NCBI RefSeq assembly: GCF_017873565.1
Contig: NZ_JAGGKH010000005.1
Coordinates: 124,001 to 188,000 of the forward strand
Source: Lederbergia galactosidilytica
GTDB taxonomy: Bacteria; Bacillota; Bacilli; Bacillales; Bacillaceae_C
Length of the DNA: 64,000 nucleotides
Direction: 5' to 3'
The notes beneath the pieces are model-generated. The model did no database searches. It saw only the letters and a list, made by a program, of their open reading frames with translations, and was not told the DNA's origin. Every line of letters begins with the position of its first letter. Position 1 is the first letter of the stretch. Shown here piece after piece: positions 37,579-46,452 of the stretch. The position numbers were made by a program, and so were the translations under genes.

Positions 37579-38166
37579 ATGCTAGTAACAAAAGAAGATG
37601 TGATCAATTGTATTCAACAAGATGAATGGATGATGGGCATCTTAAAAGACGTCCAAACATTAAATTTACCTGATTGGTGGATTTGCGCGGGATTTGTTCG
37701 ATCGAAAATATGGGATCAATTGCATAACTATCCTGTTCGTACCCCACTTGCTGATATTGATGTGGTTTACTTTGATCCCTCTGAGGTGGATAAGCAAACG
37801 GAAAAGGAGTTTGAAAAAAGGCTTGCCATATTATCTCCTCATCTACCTTGGTCTGTTAAAAATCAAGCAAGAATGCATGAGGTAAGCGGTATGACTCCAT
37901 ATATTTCAAGTGTTGATGGAATAAAAAGATTCCCCGAAACTGTAACAGCTTTAGGAGTCAAACTTGATGAAAAAGAGAAAGTTGTATTAACAGCGCCTTG
38001 GGGTGTGAGAGATGTATTGAAAATGGAAATTAGACCCACAAAGTACTACATAAAAGATAGTGGAAGAGAAGTGATCTATGCTCAACGAATTGCCTCAAAA
38101 AATTGGTTGAAGACCTGGCCATTAGTAAAGATTTATGGAGTAAATGGGAAGCTGGTAGGTGAATGA
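37579..38166 (+). CDS. Nucleotidyltransferase-family protein (PF06042-like)
   Basis: A 195-residue protein of the NTP_transf_6 (formerly DUF925) family. Characteristic segments are WWICAGFVRSKIWDQLH, the acidic pair in LADIDVVYFD (likely metal ligands) and the NQARMHEV...YISSVDGIKRFPETVTALG block. The biochemical reaction is not known. It follows the HAD gene by 6 bp and precedes a GNAT gene by 34 bp, so all three may be cotranscribed. Confidence 0.85.
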   Translation: MLVTKEDVINCIQQDEWMMGILKDVQTLNLPDWWICAGFVRSKIWDQLHNYPVRTPLADIDVVYFDPSEVDKQTEKEFEKRLAILSPHLPWSVKNQARMHEVSGMTPYISSVDGIKRFPETVTALGVKLDEKEKVVLTAPWGVRDVLKMEIRPTKYYIKDSGREVIYAQRIASKNWLKTWPLVKIYGVNGKLVGE

Positions 38167-38200
38167 AAGTTTAAATGATAATAAATGGGGGCAAGGAAGT

Positions 38201-38707
38201 ATGGCGAAAATCCGCTTATTAGTTCCAGCAGATGCGGAAAATTACTCTAAAATAAGACTAGAAGCCTTACGTTATAATGCTGATTCATTTGCCACCACGT
38301 ATTCAGAGGAAAAAGGAAATCCTATAGAAAAATATAAAAGTAGATTTCGTTCTGATACAAGTTTCACGCTAGGGGCATTTGAGGGGGATTCATTAGTTGG
38401 CATTATCACCTTGGTAAGGGAACAATATTATAAACTAAGACATCGAGCTAATATAGTAGCCATGTATGTTACACCGGCTAAACGAAAACAAGGTGTTGGA
38501 AAATCCTTATTAATAGAAGTAATCAAGCTAGCTAAAAATATAAATGGAGTGGAACAGTTATATCTCACCGTTATCACGACAAATAGAGCGGCAATTGAGC
38601 TCTATTCCACCCTTGGTTTTAACGTGTTTGCCATAGAGGAAAAGGCGATGAAATTAGAAGGTTATTATCTTGATGAACAACATATGGTCCTCTTTCTTGA
38701 AAAATAA
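38201..38707 (+). CDS. GNAT-family N-acetyltransferase
   Basis: A 168-residue acetyltransferase of the GNAT fold. The acetyl-CoA site is VAMYVTPAKRKQGVGKSLL (about residues 85-103) with the Q/RxxGxG/A motif as KQGVGK, followed by LTVITTNRAAIELYSTLGF. The substrate is unknown. ATG 38201 has AAGGAAG upstream and places the first strand correctly; the longer frame from 38159 overlaps the preceding gene and is unlikely. Confidence 0.9.
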   Translation: MAKIRLLVPADAENYSKIRLEALRYNADSFATTYSEEKGNPIEKYKSRFRSDTSFTLGAFEGDSLVGIITLVREQYYKLRHRANIVAMYVTPAKRKQGVGKSLLIEVIKLAKNINGVEQLYLTVITTNRAAIELYSTLGFNVFAIEEKAMKLEGYYLDEQHMVLFLEK

Positions 38708-39022
38708 GTTTAGGTTGCGGTATAGTTCTGCGCTTACGGGATTGCAGTATTTTGATGAAGATGCTTATAGCAAAGGAATATAGGATAAATACTCGCTATC
38801 TTGCGGCATTTTTCCCTGTGTTTTAGTCCTATCTGGCACAATGCTTTTCTGTATAGAGGCGAGGTCTGCCGCGGTAGAAGAAATATATTTCCAAGCGGGA
38901 TTTTAGGAGAATGGGTATTCGGATTATCGTGTAGAAAATATGAAGTGATAAGTCATCCTATGGGAGCAAAGGAGGCTGCTAAAAAGTCCAAACAACATCT
39001 ATAAAGCGTTATAGGTCTAATC
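38708..39022. other. Intergenic region with decayed sequence shared with 21.8 kb
   Basis: A 67-codon frame (38801-39004) has no ribosome-binding site. Bases 38916-38960 match the remnant at 21808-21855, which suggests that both are relics of one repeated or coding sequence. Confidence 0.4.
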
Positions 39023-39136
39023 GCAGCCAGCATATACTTCGCTTTCCCGGACGAGTGTCAAGTCTCTTCAGGCTCCGTCTTCCCGAGCCTTGCCGATCTC
39101 TTACTTCCCGTAGGGGTCTTCGTATATACTGGCTGC
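39023..39136. repeat. Palindromic Bacillaceae intergenic repeat, 114 bp
   Basis: Terminal inverted repeats of 15 bp (GCAGCCAGCATATAC / GTATATACTGGCTGC, one mismatch) enclose G+C-richer sequence. Read on the minus strand it resembles the dispersed element common in Bacillaceae genomes (pattern: CCTRCGGGAA..GGCTCGGGAAGAC..TTGACACTCGTCCGGGAAAGCGAAGTATA, quoted from memory in pieces). Confidence 0.6.
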
Positions 39137-39194
39137 TTTGTATAAAAAAACAATAAAGTTTTTACCTCATTATCTAGTTTTCAGCAGCCATAGC

Positions 39195-39262
39195 AAAGGC
39201 CGCGATGAGATCCGCAGTGCGTAGCGCAAGGAGGCTCATTAGCCGCCCGCGAAAAGGGGCAT
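39195..39262. repeat. Fragment of the same palindromic repeat superfamily
   Basis: GATGAGATCCGCAG..GCGCAAGGAGGCTCA..GCCGCCCGCG resembles the right half of the element at 51704-51823 and lies 60 bp from the copy at 39023. Confidence 0.4.
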
Positions 39263-39359
39263 ATTTCAATTACGGCATTAAAAGAGATGTCTCACTTTAC
39301 ACTATTTTTCAATTGCTTGAAGAATTCAAGTATTTTTACCCCATTCCCTGTAAAGCCGC

Positions 39360-39899
39360 CTACTGTTCTTTTGTTTCCTGAAGAAAAGTCTCTTCCTCCT
39401 CAGGACTTAAAATACCTGTAGCTTTCCCGATGGTACCACCTTGTAGTTGCCAGATCGCATTATGGTCTTTGTCCACTTTTGAAAAATCGCCTTCCTTCCA
39501 TCTTTCTAAAATGTCTTTGTAAAGACTAGCACTTTTAAAATCAGTTTGTTTTAAACCATGTAATAACCAGTCAATTCTTTCTGGGGTGATTTCATAAAAT
39601 CCCCATTTTTCATCCGCAATTATTTTTTGGTGTGACATCTTATGAATGTAATTTTGATAGTCTGCTTCTGTTAATTCTTCTAACGGTGTCTTTTTTCCAA
39701 AAGGATTGGAAGAGTCAACGGTTGAATCATTCTCTTCAACGGTGACCTCTGTAGTCTCTGCTGTTTGTGCTTCTGTTTGTTTTTTTACCGCTGCTACCTT
39801 TTCAGGAGATTCTTTAGGGTCTATAATAACAAGGATGATAAACACTCCTACAAGTACAACAATCAGTCCAATTAAGGACCAGATAATCTTTTTATACAC
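39360..39899 (-). CDS. Membrane-anchored DUF6241-like protein
   Basis: A 179-residue protein with one N-terminal transmembrane helix (about residues 5-27), a Thr/Glu-rich linker (30-70) and a C-terminal domain containing YQNYIHKMSHQK, ADEKWG, ITPERIDWLL and KDHNAIWQLQGGTIGKATG. This conserved block matches what I remember as DUF6241 in Bacillus; the function is unknown. GTG 39899 is the start, with AAGGAGGA 7 bp upstream. It is divergent from yeeI. Confidence 0.75.
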   Translation of the reverse strand: MYKKIIWSLIGLIVVLVGVFIILVIIDPKESPEKVAAVKKQTEAQTAETTEVTVEENDSTVDSSNPFGKKTPLEELTEADYQNYIHKMSHQKIIADEKWGFYEITPERIDWLLHGLKQTDFKSASLYKDILERWKEGDFSKVDKDHNAIWQLQGGTIGKATGILSPEEEETFLQETKEQ

Positions 39900-40062
39900 A
39901 GAAGAAATCCTCCTTTAAAGCCAAAAAGTGAAAGTATATGTGCTTATTTCTATATTCGCGATAAATCCTAATTTACCTGCAAAATATTACTACTCGAAAA
40001 ATGGAAAGTCTAGCGTTATAATACTATAGTTAAGTATTCAAATTCGAAAGAGAGTGTTACGT

Positions 40063-40782
40063 ATGGGACGTAAATGGAATAATATTAAAGAAAAAAAAGC
40101 CTTGAAGGATAAAAACACAAGTCGGATTTATGCAAAATTTGGTCGTGAGATTTATGTGGCAGCTAAACAGGGTGAACCTGATCCTGAAGCAAACCAAGCA
40201 TTAAAAGTCGTTTTAGAAAGAGCGAAGACTTATAATGTGCCAAAAGCCATTATAGATCGTGCCATTGAAAAAGCAAAAGGTGGCGCAGATGAAAATTACT
40301 CAGAACTTCGCTATGAAGGTTTTGGTCCCAATGGTTCAATGTTGATCGTCGATGCTTTGACAAACAATGTGAACCGTACGGCATCAGAAGTGCGGGCGGC
40401 TTTTGGGAAAAATGGTGGCAATATGGGAGTGAGTGGCTCTGTTGCTTATATGTTTGAGGCTACAGCTGTTTTTGGTATTGAAGAGAAAACAGCGGATGAT
40501 GTATTAGAAATCCTTATGGAAGCTGAATTAGATGTACGCGATATTATCGAAGAAGAAGACACTGTGATTGTATATGCGGAGCCAGATCAGTTCCATGCTG
40601 TGCAAGAGGCATTAGAACAAGCGGGAATTACAGAGTTTTCGATTGCCGAATTAACAATGCTCGCTCAAAATGAAGTGTCCTTGACAGAGGAGGATCAGGC
40701 ACAGTTTGAAAAATTGGTTGATGTGTTAGAAGACTTAGAAGATGTTCAGCAAGTGCATCATAATGTTGCTCTAGATGCTTAA
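40063..40782 (+). CDS. yeeI: YebC/PmpR-family protein YeeI
   Basis: A 239-residue member of the YebC/TACO1 family, equal in length to B. subtilis YeeI. It begins [13 protein letters not shown] and keeps the three-domain layout with [26 protein letters not shown] and [13 protein letters not shown]. YebC proteins were annotated as transcription regulators; recent work assigns at least some of them to translation of proline-rich stretches. ATG 40063 has AAGAGAGTG upstream; the ATG at 40054 overlaps that site. A terminator hairpin follows. Confidence 0.95.
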   Translation: MGRKWNNIKEKKALKDKNTSRIYAKFGREIYVAAKQGEPDPEANQALKVVLERAKTYNVPKAIIDRAIEKAKGGADENYSELRYEGFGPNGSMLIVDALTNNVNRTASEVRAAFGKNGGNMGVSGSVAYMFEATAVFGIEEKTADDVLEILMEAELDVRDIIEEEDTVIVYAEPDQFHAVQEALEQAGITEFSIAELTMLAQNEVSLTEEDQAQFEKLVDVLEDLEDVQQVHHNVALDA

Positions 40783-40790
40783 ACTTTAAA

Positions 40791-40842
40791 GGTTGTTCAA
40801 AAAGTTCGATGTTTTATCCTTCTTTTTGAACAGCCTTTTTCT
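40791..40842 (+). terminator. Intrinsic terminator after yeeI
   Basis: Arms GGTTGTTCAAAAAG and CTTTTTGAACAGCC (one mismatch) with a T5 tail. The arm sequence resembles the terminal repeats of the element at 2283-2536. Confidence 0.85.
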
Positions 40843-40953
40843 GTGGTAAAGGGGCGGAGCTACGCTAAAGGAATTCTATTTAGCTCATAATGAGTATGAG
40901 TAAAAAGGTGGAAAGTACACTTTACTCATGAAATTGAAGCGGCTTCGCTCACA

Positions 40954-41202
40954 CTACCTTATGTACAAGGAAACTTGCTTTAAACTTTTCCAGGTTTGAG
41001 TTGTGAGCATCCCCTCATGAATGTTTTTTGTTAACTCTTTATCTAATTCTCTACGGATATGCCTTTGATAAACCCTCATATCACATTTCCTTCTAGCGTG
41101 TTGTCCTTCTACTCTAATAGAAAGAAACGTTTCAACTGTTGTAAATAGAAAGGATCCTTGCCCGTCTAGTCTGAGGTTTTTTGTAAATAGGGCGCCTTTC
41201 AT
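40954..41202 (-). CDS. Doubtful 82-residue hypothetical protein
   Basis: An open frame of 82 codons rich in Arg, Leu and Thr (e.g. RRKCDMRVYQRHIRREL). I do not recognise it. There is no ribosome-binding site before the ATG, although a TATACT sits 20 bp upstream. It could be a decayed gene or chance; it is reported only because the frame fills most of an otherwise empty 870-bp region. Confidence 0.25.
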   Translation of the reverse strand: MKGALFTKNLRLDGQGSFLFTTVETFLSIRVEGQHARRKCDMRVYQRHIRRELDKELTKNIHEGMLTTQTWKSLKQVSLYIR

Positions 41203-41655
41203 CCCCGTAATTCTAGTATAACGTTGCCTTCCTCTACTAGGACATCATATTGAAGTGTAATCTCAGTGTTTTTGGGGAAGGTATATTAATAATATTCGAC
41301 ACCATGAAATCTTTTGTAAGAAAGAGAGAGTGAATTCCATCCTGTTCTATGGACGAAGTTTAGCCTTACTACTTCATGACGCAAAATCCCCTATTTGTGA
41401 AGAATAAAAGCTATTGCGCCAATAACTAAAAGAGAAATGATTGCCTTCCACATAATCTGTTACCTCAATGTGAGAGGATTTTCAGTAAGCTCCTTGAGCA
41501 TGCCATTTTAGCAATTATTAGACAAAATCTGCTTTGTAAGAGATAATTTTTGTATACAAGATTTTCTTCAATAGATAAGAAATTCTCCTCTGTCTAGTGG
41601 TTTAGCTTTAGGAGACTTGTGTTTTTCTTATCTGAATCTGGAGGTGCAAAATAAG
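41203..41655. other. Intergenic region before the GTPase gene
   Basis: Apart from the tiny minus-strand frame at 41391-41453, nothing coding is seen. The DNA just before the GTPase gene must contain its promoter, but no clear -35/-10 pair stands out. Confidence 0.4.
41391..41453 (-). CDS. Possible 20-residue membrane peptide
   Basis: On the minus strand GAGGTAAC is followed 5-6 bp later by an ATG opening a 20-codon frame, MWKAIISLLVIGAIAFILHK, a single hydrophobic helix ending in His-Lys. Tiny one-helix membrane peptides are common in Bacilli, and the ribosome-binding site is good, but such short frames also arise by chance. Confidence 0.35.
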   Translation of the reverse strand: MWKAIISLLVIGAIAFILHK

Positions 41656-42894
41656 GTGAGTAATGAACAAGAAAATAAAAAGCAAATTGACGATCTGATT
41701 AAATCTATATATGAAGCTTTAGCTAAAGCAAAGATTCCGGGAAAAGTGAAAGAAAAAATTCATGTGGAATTGGATCATTTAAAATCTTTTACATTGGATG
41801 CACGCCCGGCAAGGTTTGCGATTGTTGGTAGAAGGGGAGCTGGAAAGTCGAGCCTGATTAATGCTATATTTGGCGAAAAAAGAGCGGAAATTGGCGATGT
41901 AAAGGCACGTACAGGAGCTGGGAAATGGCATCGTTATCAGTCAGATGCTGGTGCGCTAGAAATTTTGGATACGAGAGGTTTGGGAGAGGCAGAGGATCCG
42001 GAAGAGGCTTTTTCGAAAGCAACCGCCTTGGAGGAGGTACAAGCTTCTATCAAAGAAAAATGCCCAGATGCGATTTTATTTTTAAGTAAGGCAAAAGAAG
42101 TGAGTTCACGGATTGATGAAGATTTAGCCCAATTATTGGAACTGAAGAAGACAATCCAAGAGGTACATGAATTTGACACACCGATCATTGGAGTTGTAAC
42201 ACAGGTCGATGAGTTAAGCCCGAAATCAGCGGATAAGCCACCATTTGATCATCCAATAAAACAGGAAAATATTCAGGAAGCGATTCAAGTACTTGAGTCG
42301 AAATTGCGGGAGGCTGTTTCCAATCCTGTAAAAGTCATCCCTGTCTCCGCTTATATGGAATTTGATCATGATGAAGTTGTCTATGATATTCGCTGGAATA
42401 TTGATCTCCTCTTGGATTATTTAATTGAACAATTACCTAATGAGGCGCAAATGGTGCTAGCGAAATTATCAAAAATCAAGTCCGTGCAAAAAAAGGTTGC
42501 ACGCAGGTTGGGAAAGAGTATAGCCGGTATAACGGGGGCGATCGGAGCGAGTCCGATTCCGGGTCCTGATATGCCAATTATTACTGGCTTACAAACGACA
42601 ATGATTGCTTCAATTGCTTTGATTTCTGGGCAAAAGCTTGGAAGAAAGTCTGTTGTAGAATTTATGGGCGCTTTAGGTCTCAACGTGGCGACAGGGATTG
42701 TTTTGCGTCAAGTAGCAAGGCAATTGGTGAAATTTATTCCTGTTGCGGGAAGTGTCATCTCTGGGGCGATTGCCACTGCGGGAACCTATGCTTTATGTGA
42801 AGCAGCGATTGCTTACTTTATTGAAGGAAAATCAATGAACCAAGTTAAGGAAACCTTTGAAGAGGAATTTGAGGAAAAGAAAAAGGAACAATGA
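41656..42894 (+). CDS. Era-like GTPase with C-terminal DUF697/YcjF-type hydrophobic domain
   Basis: A 412-residue protein. The GTPase domain (about residues 45-240) has G1 GRRGAGKSS, G3 DTRGLG and G4 TQVDE; the C-terminal part (about 270-385) carries hydrophobic, Gly/Ala-rich segments GITGAIGASPIPGPDMPIIT-like and FIPVAGSVISGAIATAG, typical of DUF697 proteins that sit on membranes. The C-terminus is strongly charged (Glu/Lys). Function is unknown. GTG 41656 is the start, with GGAGGTG 9 bp upstream; the longer frame from 41617 reads through that site. Confidence 0.82.
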   Translation: MSNEQENKKQIDDLIKSIYEALAKAKIPGKVKEKIHVELDHLKSFTLDARPARFAIVGRRGAGKSSLINAIFGEKRAEIGDVKARTGAGKWHRYQSDAGALEILDTRGLGEAEDPEEAFSKATALEEVQASIKEKCPDAILFLSKAKEVSSRIDEDLAQLLELKKTIQEVHEFDTPIIGVVTQVDELSPKSADKPPFDHPIKQENIQEAIQVLESKLREAVSNPVKVIPVSAYMEFDHDEVVYDIRWNIDLLLDYLIEQLPNEAQMVLAKLSKIKSVQKKVARRLGKSIAGITGAIGASPIPGPDMPIITGLQTTMIASIALISGQKLGRKSVVEFMGALGLNVATGIVLRQVARQLVKFIPVAGSVISGAIATAGTYALCEAAIAYFIEGKSMNQVKETFEEEFEEKKKEQ

Positions 42895-43008
42895 GATGAG
42901 GCGGCTACGGTTGCCTCATTTTTAGTTTAGAAATATATAAATAATCGGGAGAAGAGATTTAAAGAAGAGAGTATAATATGATATAAAAGGTGATATTGAG
43001 GTGAGTAG

Positions 43009-43539
43009 ATGACTTATTATGCTTATTTTGCATCACATGCACCGTTGTCGACGGAAGAAATCGGATATCAGCCAATTCGTGAAAATGTTTACGCCTCTGA
43101 ACTTGATTTTACGGGATTATGGTTTGAGGAAAATCTTGATGAAGCCAATGAAAAAAGATATCCTTTTTCTCAACATGTACGTCTTCATTACCAAACAAGA
43201 TGTACTTCAAATTATTTACCTATTGAGGGGAACTATCGATCAAATCACACGTTTTATAAGAAAATCTCTGTTCTCCTATTTGAATATATTTTAAAGGCTT
43301 TAGAAGATAGCCCGATTGTGGTTTATTATATTTCTTTGGACAGTCAGGAAGATGAAGAGTTTACTTTGGTAAAAACGCTCCATTTATCAGAAATTCAATC
43401 CCCTGAAGATTTTCATATCAATGATCGAGAATGTTTGCGGATTATTCGCGATGATCCGATTTTAGAGTATTTAGAGGATGAATCTGGTTTTATCTATGTA
43501 AAACATCCGGAATATTTACAAACACAACTAAAATCATAA
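43009..43539 (+). CDS. Hypothetical protein, 176 aa
   Basis: I do not recognise this soluble, acidic protein (many Glu, Asp, Tyr and Phe). No signal peptide or membrane helix is seen. Segments include RYPFSQHVRLHYQT, HTFYKKISVLLFEYILKALE and a C-terminal ILEYLEDESGFIYVKHPEYL. It has a good start (ATG after TTGAGGTGAG) and uniform codon usage, so it is very likely a real gene. It stands between the GTPase and the pseudouridine synthase genes with gaps of 114 and 123 bp. Confidence 0.75.
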   Translation: MTYYAYFASHAPLSTEEIGYQPIRENVYASELDFTGLWFEENLDEANEKRYPFSQHVRLHYQTRCTSNYLPIEGNYRSNHTFYKKISVLLFEYILKALEDSPIVVYYISLDSQEDEEFTLVKTLHLSEIQSPEDFHINDRECLRIIRDDPILEYLEDESGFIYVKHPEYLQTQLKS

Positions 43540-43662
43540 TGTATTTGCTTATGGTTGTTGATCCTTTACGATAGAATGATAAAGTTATACTGCAGAAAAT
43601 GATGAACAACTAGATGTTAAGAAAGTAATCCTATGACCTTAAAGAAGGAGTTTTGAATAAGA

Positions 43663-44346
43663 TTGGATATCCCTATTTTATACGAAGATAATCATTTGCT
43701 AGTAGTTGAGAAACCGGTAAATATCCCTGTGCAAGCGGATCAAACTGGTGATCCGGATTTGTTGACAATATTAAAGGAAGATATAAAAATTCGTTATCAG
43801 AAGCCTGGTAATGTCTACTTAGGGCTCGTCCATCGATTAGACCGTCCTGTTGGTGGTGTCATGGTATTTGCAAAGACTTCGAAGGCGGCTTCAAGATTAT
43901 CAGATGCCATTCGGAGAAGAGCCTTCCATAAAAAGTATCTTGCTGTTGTCAGAGGAATCCCTGAAGAAAATCAAGCTAAATTGGAAAATCATTTATGGAA
44001 AGATCAGAAGAAAAACCAAGTATACATCGTTACAGAAAAAGATCCACGGGGGAAAAAGGCGATACTTGAATATAAGGTATTAGGAGAGGCGCAAGATATG
44101 AGTCTTTTGGAAATCAATCTACATACGGGCCGTCCCCATCAAATTAGGGTTCAATTATCTGGTATTGGTTGTCCTTTGTATGGAGATCAGAAGTATGGAC
44201 AAGGAGCGAATAAACCTGGTCAACAAATTGCTCTCTGGGCCTCTGAGCTTGGATTTGAACATCCTATTTCAAAGGATTGGATAAAGATATCACAAATCCC
44301 CCCGAAGATCTTCCCGTGGAAACTATGGAAGGAAAGGGATAAATAA
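43663..44346 (+). CDS. RluA-family 23S/tRNA pseudouridine synthase
   Basis: A 227-residue RluA-type enzyme. The catalytic Asp lies in HRLDRPVGGVMVFAKTSKAASRL (about residues 52-74); the TGRPHQIRVQL motif and YGDQKYG follow. No S4 domain precedes it. It isomerises specific uridines in structured RNA; the target cannot be told. Start TTG 43663 with AAGGAG 12 bp upstream, a rather long spacing, so the start is uncertain by a few codons. Confidence 0.9.
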   Translation: MDIPILYEDNHLLVVEKPVNIPVQADQTGDPDLLTILKEDIKIRYQKPGNVYLGLVHRLDRPVGGVMVFAKTSKAASRLSDAIRRRAFHKKYLAVVRGIPEENQAKLENHLWKDQKKNQVYIVTEKDPRGKKAILEYKVLGEAQDMSLLEINLHTGRPHQIRVQLSGIGCPLYGDQKYGQGANKPGQQIALWASELGFEHPISKDWIKISQIPPKIFPWKLWKERDK

Positions 44347-44441
44347 ATCAGAATGCTATTTTCATTTGGAATGGATCTTATTTATTTCCTTTTTTGGGTC
44401 TGTCCTTTTAATCATAACAACATATAGATTTTTTAAGTAAA

Positions 44442-44468
44442 AGTCCGCTTTCATAGCGGGCTTTTTAT
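44442..44468 (+). terminator. Intrinsic terminator
   Basis: Stem AGTCCGCT/AGCGGGCT (one G:U pair) with a 5-nt loop and T5, about 95 bp after the pseudouridine synthase gene. Confidence 0.75.
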
Positions 44469-44608
44469 ATTTCATCGCTTTATAAGTCTCATGTATATAA
44501 TCCCTTTATGATCAGGGAACATCGATCTGAATAGCTAGTATTACTCGGCGTTCGACTAATCAAAAAGTCTCAAAAAGAGATCTATTGATAAATAATTGCA
44601 AAATCTTA

Positions 44609-44637
44609 TTGAGTTATATTTATGTACAGAGTATAAT
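44609..44637 (+). promoter_or_regulatory. Sigma-A promoter of the ABC transporter operon
   Basis: TTGAGT (44609-44614), 17-bp spacer, TATAAT (44632-44637); 70 bp before the ATPase gene. Confidence 0.75.
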
Positions 44638-44657
44638 AAATTAACCATAAACCAACC

Positions 44658-44676
44658 AAACTAATCGGAATAGTTT
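44658..44676 (+). promoter_or_regulatory. Candidate operator: inverted repeat just after the promoter
   Basis: AAACTA-N7-TAGTTT, a perfect 6-bp inverted repeat about 20 bp downstream of the -10. An HxlR regulator gene lies at the end of this operon, so this could be its binding site; no experiment supports it. Confidence 0.4.
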
Positions 44677-44706
44677 AATATAATAATCCGAAAGGGAGTG
44701 TGAAAT

Positions 44707-45477
44707 TTGATTCAAGTTAAAGAGGTTTCAAAGTCGTTTCACAAAAGCTCGGCTTCTAACCAAGTCATAGATAATATTTCATTTGAAGTAAAAAAGGGAG
44801 AAATTGTTACATTATTGGGGAAGAGTGGTTGTGGAAAAAGTACTTTACTAAATATTATTGGTGGATTTACAACTGCTGACAGTGGAAATGTCTTTGTAGA
44901 TGAGCATAAAGTTACTCGCCCTAAAAGAAACTGTATTACTCTTTTTCAACACCGCAATTTATTACCATGGAGATCAGTCCAAAAAAATGTGGAGTTGGGT
45001 TTAGAAAAGGAAGATTTATCAGTGCAAGAGCGTAGAGTGAGAGCTCTCAATGCGATAGAACTAGTTGGATTAAAAGCAAATGCTCAACAATTTCCCCATG
45101 AACTATCTGGTGGAATGCAGCAAAGAGTCGCCATTGCTAGAGCATTTGCAATGAAGCCTGATGTGATTTTGATGGATGAACCATTTGCTGCACTCGATAC
45201 ATTTAATCGCTATCACTTGCAGGATCAGTTGTTGAAAATTCAGGAAAAGGAAAAATCTACTATTTTATTAGTGACCCATGATATTGATGAAGCTGTTTAC
45301 TTATCAGACCGCATTCTTATTATGAGTGCACATCCAGGCAAAATTTACAAGGATTTGAAAATTGAATTATCTAAACCCCGGGACAGAACAACAAATGATT
45401 TTCATTATTTCCGCAAGAGAATACTAGATGAATTTGAATTAAGTGGAATTCAAAATCCAATGGAATATATGATTTAA
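44707..45477 (+). CDS. ABC transporter ATPase, nitrate/sulfonate/taurine (SsuB/YtlC) type
   Basis: A 256-residue ATPase. Walker A GKSGCGKST (about residues 38-46), Q-loop in CITLFQHRNLLPWRSV, signature LSGGMQQR, Walker B VILMDEP, H-loop THDIDEA. The LLPWRSV stretch after the Q-loop is typical of the SsuB/TauB/NrtD group, and B. subtilis YtlC is the closest analogue I can name. It powers uptake with the two following genes. Start TTG 44707 with AAGGGAGTG upstream. It directly abuts the binding-protein gene. Confidence 0.9.
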   Translation: MIQVKEVSKSFHKSSASNQVIDNISFEVKKGEIVTLLGKSGCGKSTLLNIIGGFTTADSGNVFVDEHKVTRPKRNCITLFQHRNLLPWRSVQKNVELGLEKEDLSVQERRVRALNAIELVGLKANAQQFPHELSGGMQQRVAIARAFAMKPDVILMDEPFAALDTFNRYHLQDQLLKIQEKEKSTILLVTHDIDEAVYLSDRILIMSAHPGKIYKDLKIELSKPRDRTTNDFHYFRKRILDEFELSGIQNPMEYMI

Positions 45478-45491
45478 TGGGGGATTTTAAA

Positions 45492-46451
45492 GTGAAAAGG
45501 ATAGTAGTAGGACTTATGCTATTAATGTTTCTACCCACGATTGTAGCGTGCGGAAAGCAAGCTACCCCTGTGGATGGAAAACCAGTGATTAAGATTGGGT
45601 ATTTACCAATTACCCACGCAGGACCTTTATTTATTGATACTCATCTCCATGATGGTGAAGTTGGAGCATATCAAATTGAAATGATTAAATTTGGTTCATG
45701 GCCAGATTTAATGGATGCATTAAATACAGGAAGAATTGATGGGGCATCTGTATTAATCGAATTAGCCATGAAAGCAAAGGAAAAAGGGATTGATTTAAAA
45801 GCGGTCGCTCTTGGTCATAAAGATGGGAATGTTTTAATTTCCACGGATGATATTCATAATGCACATGATTTAAATGGAGAAACCTTTGCGATTCCACATA
45901 AATACTCGACTCATAATCTATTGTTAAATGAATATATGGAAAATGCGGGAATGAAATATGAGGATGTAAATGTAGTGGAAATGCCGCCAGCAGAGATGCC
46001 TGCAGCTTTATCAGAAAAAAGAATAGCTGGATATGTTGTAGCTGAACCTTTTGGAGCGATGTCTGTCGTGCTAGGGAAAGGGAAAGTTTTAGCTCACTCT
46101 GATGAGGTATGGCCACATTCTTATTGTTGTGTTCTTGTCCTGCGTAATGATTTTATTCGAGCTAATAAAAGTGAAGTTCAAACATTCATTGAACAATACG
46201 CAAACGCCGGAAATATTGCAGATAGCAGAAGTTCAGAAGTTTACGAAGCCTATTTGTACTACATGAAAGTTGATAAGGAAGTTCTCGATCTTTCATTGCA
46301 ATGGATCTCTTATGATGACCTTCGGATTGAGCAAGATGAGTACGAGAAACTAAGGAAGCGTGTTATTGAAATGGGATTATCCAAAAATCCCCCTACGTAT
46401 GATGAATTTGTCGATTTATCATTTCTAGGAAATGTGGAGGGAACTAAATGA
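45492..46451 (+). CDS. ABC transporter substrate-binding lipoprotein, NrtA/SsuA/TauA type
   Basis: A 319-residue lipoprotein. The lipobox is IVAC (Cys about residue 20), followed by KIGYLPITHAGPLFID, the strand pattern of NMT1/NrtA-like binding proteins, and AGYVVAEPFGAMSVV. The ligand is not determined; the class binds nitrate, bicarbonate, sulfonates or thiamine precursors. GTG 45492 was chosen because GGGGG lies 8 bp upstream; the ATG at 45477 overlaps the ATPase stop and has no site of its own. Confidence 0.88.
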   Translation: MKRIVVGLMLLMFLPTIVACGKQATPVDGKPVIKIGYLPITHAGPLFIDTHLHDGEVGAYQIEMIKFGSWPDLMDALNTGRIDGASVLIELAMKAKEKGIDLKAVALGHKDGNVLISTDDIHNAHDLNGETFAIPHKYSTHNLLLNEYMENAGMKYEDVNVVEMPPAEMPAALSEKRIAGYVVAEPFGAMSVVLGKGKVLAHSDEVWPHSYCCVLVLRNDFIRANKSEVQTFIEQYANAGNIADSRSSEVYEAYLYYMKVDKEVLDLSLQWISYDDLRIEQDEYEKLRKRVIEMGLSKNPPTYDEFVDLSFLGNVEGTK

Positions 46452-46452
46452 C

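Noticed and set aside
38801-39004. 67-codon plus-strand frame
   Set aside because: No ribosome-binding site and no family; its end contains the relic shared with 21.8 kb, so I treat it as decayed sequence.
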